Below, piece after piece: positions 1-6,794 of a stretch of 64,000 nucleotides of DNA (positions are counted from its first letter, which is position 1; every line of letters begins with the position of its first letter). This stretch comes from CAJXQU01 sp965223825 (GTDB lineage Bacteria; Pseudomonadota; Gammaproteobacteria; CAJXQU01). Made by a program: the position numbers and the translations under genes. The stretch is from contig OZ245018.1 of the NCBI GenBank assembly GCA_965223825.1, positions 2,790,001-2,854,000 of the forward strand, in the 5' to 3' direction. The notes below the pieces were generated by a model. It ran no database searches and had not been told where the DNA came from. It saw only the letters and a program-made list of their open reading frames with translations.

Positions 1-105
1 ATTGATATTCTAGAGGGTAATTTGCGTGTGACGGTATTGGTTGCCATAACAAGGCCCGCTGAGTTTATTGAAATATCGTTTTCGCAACAAATGCAAAAAA
101 GTTAA
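1..105 (+). CDS. 3' end of an unidentified gene (partial)
   Basis: Only one of the three forward frames is open from base 1; it runs to a TAA at 103-105 and encodes a tail of 34 residues ending in QQMQKS. The other two forward frames hit stops at once, and the residue mix looks protein-like. It would be the end of a plus-strand gene entering from the left, convergent with sthA. Too short to assign a family; it could be chance. Confidence 0.35.
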   Translation: MDILEGNLRVTVLVAITRPAEFIEISFSQQMQKS

Positions 106-154
106 TTATTATTTTTTAATTAAAATATTTACTGATTTTTTAATTTTGAAAAGC

Positions 155-1543
155 TCAATCAGGAAACCGATTCCACGCGTGAAGTGCGGCGATCTTATAC
201 GCTTCAGCGAGCGTCGGATAATTGAAAACGTTATGTACAAAATAATCTAGCGTGCCGCCGAGTTGCATCACCGCTTGGCCGATATGAATTAATTCTGTTG
301 CGCCTTCACCAACAATGTGCGCACCGATCAAGCGCCTATCTTCCAGTGAAAAAAGTAATTTTAATAACCCTTCACGCAACCCTAAAATTTGTCCACGTGA
401 GGTTTCACGAAACCGTGCTTCACCGACTTCATAACCAATACCTTGATCACGACATTGTTGTTCCGTCAGACCGATCACGCTCATCTCCGGCACACCGTAA
501 ATTCCAAATGGAAAATCACTTAATGCTACGCCACCTTTGCCACTAAATGCATGACTGGCTGCATGTCGTCCTTGCTCCATAGAGGTTGAGGCCAGTGACG
601 GAAAGCCGATTACATCACCCGCGGCGTAAATATGCTCAACACGGGTTTGAAAATGATCATCTACGGCAAGTAAGCCACGACTATCTGTTTTAAGTCCGGC
701 ATTTTTTAACCCCAAACCGTTGGTATTTCCCGTACGTCCGGCTGCAAACAGAACCATATCAGTGCGTAATTGATTCCCACCAGAAAGGAATACTTTCACC
801 CGTTGTTTGCCGAGATACTCGACCTTTTCGACACTTTCACCCAAGCGAATACTGACACCGCGATCACGTAAATGATGAGTAAACTCAGAAACAATTTCAC
901 GATCAAGAAAATTCAGCATTTCATCGCGACCATCAACCAACGTCACGTGAATATCTAACGCACTGAAAATAGATGCGTATTCAACACCGATCACACCCGC
1001 ACCGACCACTACCATCGTGCGCGGCAGCTCTTGAATTTCCAGCATATTATCGCTATCAAGAATCCGTTTTCCGTCAAAAGGAATATTCGCTGGACGATGT
1101 GGCGACGTCCCGACAGCGATCAGAAATTTGCTCGCCGAGTAGCGCGCCTGACTGTCGTCTTGTCCGGTGACGACAATGGTATTCGTATCGACAAACTTGG
1201 CTTTGCCGACAATCGACGTGATTCCATTGCGATAAAGTTTGTGTTGGATCTCATCGATTTCATGCCGCGTTGTTATATCCAAACGCTGGGTTAAATCCTG
1301 TGCAGTGATGCGTTCTTTTACGCGGTAACTACGACCATAAAATCCACGCTGGCGCATACCCGTAAGATACAAGACCGTCTCGCGTAGCGTCTTACTTGGA
1401 ATGGTTCCGGTATGTAAACAGTTGCCGCCGACAGCGGTACTCTTTTCGACGATCAACACTTTTTTACCGAGCTTTGCCGCTTGAATCGCCGCACGTTGAC
1501 CCGCAGGACCACTGCCGATCACGATGAAATCGAAATTTTGCAT
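155..1543 (-). CDS. sthA: Soluble pyridine nucleotide transhydrogenase (Si-specific)
   Basis: Cytosolic FAD enzyme that moves hydride between NADPH and NAD+, mainly reoxidising surplus NADPH. The protein has the N-terminal FAD motif GSGPAG (residues 10-15), a central NAD(P) Rossmann motif (VVGAGVIGVEYA) and the C-terminal dimerisation domain of the class I disulfide reductases. The redox-active disulfide is incomplete: C42 is present but the second cysteine is Thr47 (GGNCLHTGT), which distinguishes SthA from lipoamide or mercuric reductases. About 462 residues, matching the family. I start at the ATG at 1543 because GAGAAGG lies five bases upstream; a GTG six bases earlier would overlap that site. 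It is the last gene of a minus-strand series (ABM, MACPF, DM13, methyltransferase, sthA) with 110-bp spacing before it, so it may have its own promoter. Confidence 0.95.
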   Translation of the reverse strand: MQNFDFIVIGSGPAGQRAAIQAAKLGKKVLIVEKSTAVGGNCLHTGTIPSKTLRETVLYLTGMRQRGFYGRSYRVKERITAQDLTQRLDITTRHEIDEIQHKLYRNGITSIVGKAKFVDTNTIVVTGQDDSQARYSASKFLIAVGTSPHRPANIPFDGKRILDSDNMLEIQELPRTMVVVGAGVIGVEYASIFSALDIHVTLVDGRDEMLNFLDREIVSEFTHHLRDRGVSIRLGESVEKVEYLGKQRVKVFLSGGNQLRTDMVLFAAGRTGNTNGLGLKNAGLKTDSRGLLAVDDHFQTRVEHIYAAGDVIGFPSLASTSMEQGRHAASHAFSGKGGVALSDFPFGIYGVPEMSVIGLTEQQCRDQGIGYEVGEARFRETSRGQILGLREGLLKLLFSLEDRRLIGAHIVGEGATELIHIGQAVMQLGGTLDYFVHNVFNYPTLAEAYKIAALHAWNRFPD

Positions 1544-1653
1544 GACCACCTTCTCTTCTGTTTTTGCTTATAAGTCAGAGAGTGAGGAAGCAACAAGCGA
1601 TCCAGTTTAGGATCGCGCGAACTGCGTCACATTATGCTGATCATCAAATGACC

Positions 1654-2133
1654 CTACGCGTGAATACGTTGTGGAAAATATCGGTGATAAAAAAGAGAAA
1701 GTGGGTTTCTGACCATGCGCGGTAATTGCGTATGGACTTTACGTGGTGAAAGAATAATCCATTTATGTTCAAGAAAATTCAGCTGCGCGGCAAGATCCCA
1801 CATCGGAGGAACGATATACACAACCGCGTCACTCACCCGTCGCAGCTCCTGATCAAACGCGACTGGATCGTCAATATGTTCGATCGTATGGGCGCATAAA
1901 GTGCGCTGCATTTGCTTGTTGGCGAACGGCAGATCGGTAATATCATCCAACAACACGAAACCTTTGATCGCTTGATGTTGAAAAATATCCGCATTGATCA
2001 CGCCGTGTTCTGTTTTACCGCAACAGATATTCAAATCCCACTGTCGGGATTTAGCATATATCGGATTAAGTATACGGTAACTGAGAAAATTCAACAGAAA
2101 TAACGCAACAAGTGCGATAAGCAGTAGATCCAT
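1654..2133 (-). CDS. Membrane-anchored SAM-methyltransferase-like protein
   Basis: The N-terminus is one hydrophobic segment (MDLLLIALVALFLLNFLSY), followed by a short class I methyltransferase-like core: DLNICCGK where the SAM-binding glycine loop should be, an acidic strand end (VINADIF), and the type-11-like stretch LPFANKQMQRTLCAHTIEHIDDP. At about 159 residues it lacks the full seven-strand fold, and the glycine loop is degenerate (CCGKTEHG), so catalysis is doubtful. I prefer the ATG at 2133 to a TTG at 2172, although neither has a strong ribosome site. It lies downstream of the DM13 gene on the same strand. Substrate unknown; the assignment rests on motif order only. Confidence 0.6.
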   Translation of the reverse strand: MDLLLIALVALFLLNFLSYRILNPIYAKSRQWDLNICCGKTEHGVINADIFQHQAIKGFVLLDDITDLPFANKQMQRTLCAHTIEHIDDPVAFDQELRRVSDAVVYIVPPMWDLAAQLNFLEHKWIILSPRKVHTQLPRMVRNPLSLFYHRYFPQRIHA

Positions 2134-2257
2134 AAAATGATACGTTGCCTGTGAAAATGCGTGTTCGTTCAATCAATTATTCACACGACAGTAGCAGACG
2201 TTTATGACGAAAAGATGTCGCCGACGATCACTGAATTGATCTGACAAACACCTCACC

Positions 2258-2734
2258 TTATTGGTATGTTGCTGCAGTGATGAATTGACCAAATGCTTCG
2301 CACCAGATAACAACCGTATTAAAATTTGCCGGATCAACGTCATCAGGAATACTCACAATAAAGTTCTCGAAACTTTTCACATCTGCAATGCGTTTCATCT
2401 GATCTTTCTGTTCTAAAAAAGCCGCTTTCGTCTCAACAAACACTGGCGATAAGTACAATTTATAATCTGGCCCTGGCGCAAGCTTGCCTTCAAAAGCGAT
2501 CTCGATCGGGCTGACATACACCCTTCCTTCGCCCCAATGTAGTGAATCACTCCCCACTAGATCACGTTTGAATTTGCCATCATACATGGCGGCATTTTCC
2601 ACCTTCTCGATCATTGCTTGTTCGACAGGAGGCGGCGCTGTCAGGATCGGCAAGAAATAAAACCCCGCCGCAAACCCGATCGCGATCGCTATTAAATGCG
2701 TGAAGATCAATAAAATTCGTTTAAATTTGCGCAT
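2258..2734 (-). CDS. DM13-domain membrane-anchored protein
   Basis: 158 residues: a single N-terminal transmembrane segment (about 8-30), then a DM13-type domain outside the membrane. Recognisable DM13 features are the GKF...GSDSLHWGEGRVYV opening, a strand leading to APGPDYKLYLSP, and a closing segment with one cysteine (VVIWCEAFGQFITAA), the residue proposed in this family to act in redox or haem-related chemistry. DM13 proteins are thought to work in electron transfer or adhesion in the periplasm; which of these applies cannot be read here. A good ribosome site (AGAGGTGG) precedes the ATG. It follows the MACPF gene after 37 bp, so the two are probably co-transcribed. Confidence 0.8.
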   Translation of the reverse strand: MRKFKRILLIFTHLIAIAIGFAAGFYFLPILTAPPPVEQAMIEKVENAAMYDGKFKRDLVGSDSLHWGEGRVYVSPIEIAFEGKLAPGPDYKLYLSPVFVETKAAFLEQKDQMKRIADVKSFENFIVSIPDDVDPANFNTVVIWCEAFGQFITAATYQ

Positions 2735-2771
2735 CTCACCACCTCTTGCTTTATTAATTTTTAACGTAAAA

Positions 2772-4253
2772 TTATTCTTCTTTTTCTTCGGGGATTGGCA
2801 TCACAGTCCATTTATACGAATCTTCCCGTGTGGTTAAAAACTCGTTATTTGCGGGTTGTAAATATTGCTTAAAGTGAACGTTCTTAATCATGATCTCATC
2901 ACCAAAACGTATGCGTTTGTCACTACCCGGTACGACCCTTTCTATCGCCCAATTGGTTTTCGCACCATACGGCTCCCAATAATACAGATTATCTTTTAGT
3001 TTAAACGCACCGAGATAAATATAATCTTTCCAATTTTGTTTGAATGTTTCCGTTGTGGTTATTCGCACGATATTTTTATCTTCCAGATCGTCACTGCCAC
3101 TATCGAACTTGAGTGTCACACCCTCATTTGCAACCGACGGATAATAATAGCTCCAATTCCAGTGGTATGGTGCGATCCCAACATAACGTCCTCCGTCTTT
3201 TTCTTTGAGTAAAAATTTAGAGGATTTTGTAACCACTTCCGGCTCACCTTCTTTCAAGACATCATCTGTATGTGCTTCCATATACGCCGTCCATGCCGGT
3301 TCAAGTTCAGCGCGACGGGTCGGGTCTTGCACCAGCATATAAATCGGCACCATGCCTTTGTCGGCAATATCCGAAATGGTCATGTAATCCGTAATACTGG
3401 TTGACCATTTTTCATAATTATCTGACGGTTCGCCAACACCATCCATGATCTTCGCGGCGTAAGCTGGGTCCCCCCCCTTGACCATAATCGTTTTATTCGC
3501 TGTGACTTCATCGACTGCTTTCTTATTTTCCGTGCCTCCTGAAGCCGATCCTGACACGACTTTGCCGTAAGAAGCTTTCATCGCCGCTTCCATTTTGAAC
3601 TCGTCTTTCACCGTTACGCGATTCACATAGCTACTGAAATTAACGCGCCCACCAATATAAATTGACTGTAAATAATGCGTACCGTATTTATCAAATAACG
3701 CTTCCGGATCCATCTCCATTAGGTCAGCCTGTACTTCTTCTTTTATCGGTGCGGTTTCTAGCAATGTCAGACGGTAATAAGTGATCGTGTTATTTGCAGT
3801 AGCAAAACTGTTTTCACGATTACGCAAAGCTTTGCTATTAAAACTGCCGGTAATTTCGCCGGAAAAACCATCGTACGTTCCTTCGAAAGACGCGGCCCCA
3901 AAGAATTCATCGTAAAATTCTGTTTTCGTCTCACCTGTAGCGAAACGTCCCGTCCAACCGGTGCCATCTTGTACATCGACATGTTTTTCATCGATCAGAT
4001 CAAACAAAGCAAACGTACAGCTATCTGAATTCGCGTACTTATCGTAACCTTTATAGCCTTTTCCAAGAAACTCGTTAATACCTGAACGGATTTGTTCCGC
4101 GTGGAATGGTGGCCAAGGTTCGGGGCTAGGTTCTGGTGTCGGCCCAGGGGTGGGCGGAATCGGTTTATGCGGTGTTAAATAATACAGTCCGCCCACAATC
4201 GCGACGATGAATAAGACAAGCAATAGAGAACGAAATGGGCTTTTCGACTGCAT
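2772..4253 (-). CDS. Membrane-anchored MACPF-domain protein
   Basis: 493 residues from the ATG at 4253, which has AGAGG seven bases upstream; a longer open frame starting at 4460 would overlap the preceding gene and has no ribosome site. Order: short basic N-terminus, one transmembrane helix (about 10-25), proline-rich linker (31-49, rich in PTP/PEP), MACPF domain (about 50-335), then a roughly 150-residue C-terminal domain (about 342-485) with short YLG/YLQ strand motifs suggestive of a beta-trefoil or similar all-beta fold. The MACPF signature Y-G-T-H-Y-x6-G-G is exact at 190-202. A cluster of small residues follows (VVSGSASGG), as in membrane-inserting helices of the family. MACPF proteins form pores or bind membranes. 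Retaining an uncleaved anchor is unusual for a secreted pore former, so a periplasmic or surface role is an inference. Confidence 0.85.
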   Translation of the reverse strand: MQSKSPFRSLLLVLFIVAIVGGLYYLTPHKPIPPTPGPTPEPSPEPWPPFHAEQIRSGINEFLGKGYKGYDKYANSDSCTFALFDLIDEKHVDVQDGTGWTGRFATGETKTEFYDEFFGAASFEGTYDGFSGEITGSFNSKALRNRENSFATANNTITYYRLTLLETAPIKEEVQADLMEMDPEALFDKYGTHYLQSIYIGGRVNFSSYVNRVTVKDEFKMEAAMKASYGKVVSGSASGGTENKKAVDEVTANKTIMVKGGDPAYAAKIMDGVGEPSDNYEKWSTSITDYMTISDIADKGMVPIYMLVQDPTRRAELEPAWTAYMEAHTDDVLKEGEPEVVTKSSKFLLKEKDGGRYVGIAPYHWNWSYYYPSVANEGVTLKFDSGSDDLEDKNIVRITTTETFKQNWKDYIYLGAFKLKDNLYYWEPYGAKTNWAIERVVPGSDKRIRFGDEIMIKNVHFKQYLQPANNEFLTTREDSYKWTVMPIPEEKEE

Positions 4254-4335
4254 GACAACACCTCTGTATGTGAGCTGGTTTCCTAGTGTAAGGTTTCCGA
4301 CAGCCTGATGCCACCCGCGACCATCCTGATCACGA

Positions 4336-4635
4336 TCAGTCTTTCGACAAATCTTGCGTGAAATGCTCCACCGTTGGAAATGGATCATAAAAATGATGCA
4401 ATAACGCACGCCATTCCTGATATTGCTCTGACTGACGAAAGCCGATCGTGTGATCTTCAAGGGTTTCCCAATTCACCAGTAATACGTAACGATCAGGATT
4501 TTCTACGCAACGTTGTAATTCATGCGAAATATACCCTTGCATGGACATGATGATCGTTTGTGCTTGCGTGAAGGCCTTTTCGAATTTTGTTGATTGGTTG
4601 GGTTTTATATCTAGAGTGGCGATTTCGAGGATCAT
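4336..4635 (-). CDS. ABM-type (antibiotic biosynthesis monooxygenase-like) protein
   Basis: 99-residue protein with the dimeric alpha/beta ferredoxin-like ABM fold: an opening beta strand (ILEIATLDIKP), a helix, GYISHELQRCVENPDRYVLLVNWETLEDHTIGFRQSEQYQEW in the middle, and a short C-terminal helix. The H-E and W-x-T-x-x-x-H pattern is typical of this family, which includes cofactor-independent monooxygenases, haem-degrading enzymes and stress proteins. No substrate can be named. AGGGA precedes the ATG by about six bases. It is the first gene of the minus-strand series and probably leads the MACPF-DM13 transcript; its upstream side is the repeat-rich island starting near 4720. Confidence 0.85.
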   Translation of the reverse strand: MILEIATLDIKPNQSTKFEKAFTQAQTIIMSMQGYISHELQRCVENPDRYVLLVNWETLEDHTIGFRQSEQYQEWRALLHHFYDPFPTVEHFTQDLSKD

Positions 4636-4721
4636 ATAATTTCCCTGCTAGTTTTTTTATTTACTTAAAATAAGTTCGAATAAAAATGACTGATCAAATA
4701 CTAACAGGTTAATTATTTTTA

Positions 4722-4893
4722 TCCCGTTGGGCGTTCGTTTTCTATGCATACCCAAAGAAAACGAACCAAAAGTAAAAGCAGCCCAATACTTGCCCTCACG
4801 GGTTCCCTCCCCTTCTCAATCAGTTTGGATATGACGAAAACTCGCTGCTCCAACACTCGTCGTGTTTTTTCAAACTGATCTGCGATGCTCGGC
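4722..4893 (-). repeat. Extragenic repeat element, copy A
   Basis: Read on the minus strand this segment starts CCGAGCATCGCA, passes through GAGTGTTGGAGCAGCGAG, and ends with a T-rich run, TTCTTTGGGTA, and a terminal CCCAACGGG. Copy B at 5004-5187 has the same order of blocks on the plus strand, so the two are inverted relative to each other with about 110 bp between. The translated frame is arginine- and serine-rich nonsense. The block order recalls repeats scattered between genes of gammaproteobacteria; no transposase is present. Confidence 0.6.
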
Positions 4894-4934
4894 TGCACAG
4901 AAGGGCAACTGGGGCTCACCTTTTAATTTACCTT

Positions 4935-4980
4935 TTTTAATGAATTAATTGATCTAGTTTTAATGGATTAATTAATCTAG
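4935..4980. repeat. 23-bp tandem duplication
   Basis: Two adjacent 23-bp units (4935-4957 and 4958-4980) differ at only two positions (TTTTAATG[A/G]ATTAATT then [G/A]ATCTAG). They are AT-rich, contain partly palindromic ATTAAT, and sit exactly between the two inverted repeat copies. Probably a replication-slippage product or part of the repeat structure. Confidence 0.85.
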
Positions 4981-5003
4981 GTTTTAAAGTCCCATTTTGA
5001 ATT

Positions 5004-5187
5004 CCCGAGCATCGCAAGAGGCGAGTGCAGCAATCGCACTGACGTACGATTGCGTTCTGTTAAGGCAGGGAGGCCGAATCAGAACGTCCCACTCGGATCG
5101 AGAAGTACAGGTAAGTAAATTCTGTTTGGGTGGCCTTTTCTTGAATACTTCTTTTGGCTACGTAAAAGAAGTATCACCCAGCGGCAG
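5004..5187 (+). repeat. Extragenic repeat element, copy B
   Basis: Starts CCCGAGCATCGCA, continues through GAGTGCAGCAATCGCAC and GGCAGGGAGGCCGAATC, then a T-rich block with CTTCTTTTGGCTACG, and ends CACCCAGCGGCAG. It mirrors copy A at 4722-4893 in block order with diverged bases. Together the copies fill most of 4636-5280, where I see no credible gene. Confidence 0.6.
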
Positions 5188-5280
5188 CGTCACGCTATCC
5201 GTTATGCAAAAAGCAGAATCAAGTTAACTACAACGCACAGCAAGTGAGTGTGCCGTACCCCTTTGCGAGTTCGAAAAATT

Positions 5281-6054
5281 TCAACTAGCTTCATTTTCTC
5301 TAAATACAATAAGGTTTTTCCTCGTAAGGAACTTTACATCATCTTGTTTTATGATTTTTATTGCAGGTGCAATTTCGTCCAATTCTATTGAATATACCAA
5401 CTCACCTTTTATAAATTACAACCTTAGTATTTCATAATCATTAGTTTCTAAAAAAGCCAAATTAGAATACTTTATATCTTGATCTCTCTTTCCTTCCTCT
5501 GATCCGAGCATACCTATTAATGCGAAAAACTAAAACCCATGAAGAATAACTAAATTTATATTTTTACTACTCCACTTATAATCCCTATCTGATACTTCGA
5601 TGGCAATCCATCCTAATTGATTACCTAATAATGTCGAAACTAATAATATGCTAGAGAAACATAACGAAGATGATACTGCATAATTATTGAAGTAATGACT
5701 CGTAATTTGAGCCGCAGCAATATTAATGAATGCTACGAGTGACGTAATTCGATGTAGCCACTTTAGATTTTCTCCTAGATATTTAGAGAAATCTGAAAAT
5801 GCGAAATATAACCCTAAAACTACTGCCAAAATTGGCCAAATACTTGAACCTGCCATATGAGTTGTAGTTAATTCAGGTAACAACTATTCAGCTTTCAGTG
5901 AAATATAGTATGCATGAGTTCTGATCCAGCCTAAAACATACGCCAATACCCATAAGCCAATTAATGAAGTTGTTAATTTCCAAAAGGGTGAATATACATT
6001 TTTATAAATCTCTGGAAAGACTATCTCATTTGACTTATTCGTATCATCGCCCAT
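5281..6054 (-). pseudogene. Multi-pass membrane protein gene interrupted by three in-frame stop codons
   Basis: One reading frame runs from an ATG at 6054 to a TGA at 5281-5283 with no frameshift, but is cut by TAG at 5884-5886, TAG at 5530-5532 and TAA at 5416-5418. The pieces are 56, 117, 37 and 44 residues. The ATG has a good ribosome site (GGAAGG, seven bases away). Pieces one and two carry about four hydrophobic helices (for example LIGLWVLAYVLGW, WPILAVVLGLYFAF, SSLCFSSILLVSTLLG), and the last two look like a soluble charged tail. There is no frame-breaking indel and no obvious new ribosome site after any stop. It is AT-rich compared with its neighbours, suggesting acquisition. The nrdJb terminator lies only about 20 bp upstream, so it has no clear promoter. 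I call it a decaying gene; readthrough cannot be excluded. Family not recognised. Confidence 0.6.
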
Positions 6055-6072
6055 TCATTGACCTTCCAAATT

Positions 6073-6100
6073 AAAAAAGCCCGCATCAGCGGGCTTTTTT
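6073..6100. terminator. Bidirectional intrinsic terminator after nrdJb
   Basis: AAAAAAGCCCGC-ATCA-GCGGGCTTTTTT: a perfect GC-rich stem with a four-base loop, with a T-run on either strand. It sits five bases past the nrdJb stop and ends the nrdJab transcript. Confidence 0.9.
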
Positions 6101-6104
6101 CAAA

Positions 6105-6794
6105 CTATCCACATTTACTCTCACCACAATTCAAACAGGTCAAACAATTATCCATCTGGATCATCGCTTTGGTTTGACACTTACTACATAAACTTGCGCT
6201 GGCGGGGAATTCTCCGTCGCTGTCTTTTTGTGTTTGTTTTTGTTTAAACTCGGCTTTTTTTTCATCAATCAATTTTTGTTGATGTTTGTCTGGGCCTGTT
6301 TCTTTGATCAGGCCAATCATGCGCATGTGGCTTTCGAGTACGTCACCGATTTCAGCGACGAGTGATGGCATAAATTTACCACCTTTTTTGAAGTAACCAC
6401 CGGCTGGATCAAACACGGAGCGCAGTTCTTCAACGAGGAAGGTGACGTCGCCACCTTTGCGGAAGACAGCGGAAATGATCCGCGTGAGCGCCACGATCCA
6501 TTGGAAGTGATCCATGCTCTTGGAGTTGATGAAGACTTCAAACGGTCGACGCAGTTCGTGCTCGGTGCCTTCGTTAAGGATGATGTCGTTGACGGTGATG
6601 TACAACGCATGTTCGCTCAACGGTGTTTTGATTTTGTACGTGGAGCCGAGCAGTGTGTCGGGCCGTTCTACTTTTTCGTGCATTTGCACGACGTTGTTTT
6701 CTTCCTCGCTGGCGACGGGTGCGTCTTGCGTTGCTTCTGCGTCGTCTTTGAGAACTTTGTATCCAACGATTTTATTGTCTATTTTGATCGCCAT
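6105..6794 (-). CDS. nrdJb: Class II ribonucleotide reductase, C-terminal subunit NrdJb (TSCPD and zinc-ribbon)
   Basis: 229 residues. It supplies the part of adenosylcobalamin-dependent ribonucleotide reductase that follows the catalytic barrel in single-chain NrdJ: a TSCPD-like domain (about 75-175, with RPFEVFINSKSMDHFQW and a glycine-rich VFRKGGD turn), a charged linker, and a cysteine-rich tail (CSKC...CLTCLNCGESKC). The terminal cysteines should bind zinc and pass electrons from thioredoxin to the active site in NrdJa. Its ATG shares one base with the nrdJa stop (TAATG), so the two are translationally coupled, as expected for a complex with fixed stoichiometry. The split arrangement matches Pseudomonas. 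An intrinsic terminator follows immediately. Confidence 0.92.
   Translation of the reverse strand: MAIKIDNKIVGYKVLKDDAEATQDAPVASEEENNVVQMHEKVERPDTLLGSTYKIKTPLSEHALYITVNDIILNEGTEHELRRPFEVFINSKSMDHFQWIVALTRIISAVFRKGGDVTFLVEELRSVFDPAGGYFKKGGKFMPSLVAEIGDVLESHMRMIGLIKETGPDKHQQKLIDEKKAEFKQKQTQKDSDGEFPASASLCSKCQTKAMIQMDNCLTCLNCGESKCG

Noticed and set aside
68..250. 60-codon frame at the left end
   Set aside because: Lies over the sthA 3' end and AT-rich spacer; composition is not protein-like.
4254..4460. 69-residue N-terminal extension of the MACPF protein
   Set aside because: It overlaps the ABM gene, has no ribosome site, and the ATG at 4253 has a good one followed by a clean membrane anchor.
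4719..4919. 66-codon frame on the minus strand
   Set aside because: It is a translation of extragenic repeat copy A; the arginine/serine-rich product has no domain and no ribosome site.
4997..5227. 76-codon frame on the plus strand
   Set aside because: It is a translation of extragenic repeat copy B, not a gene.
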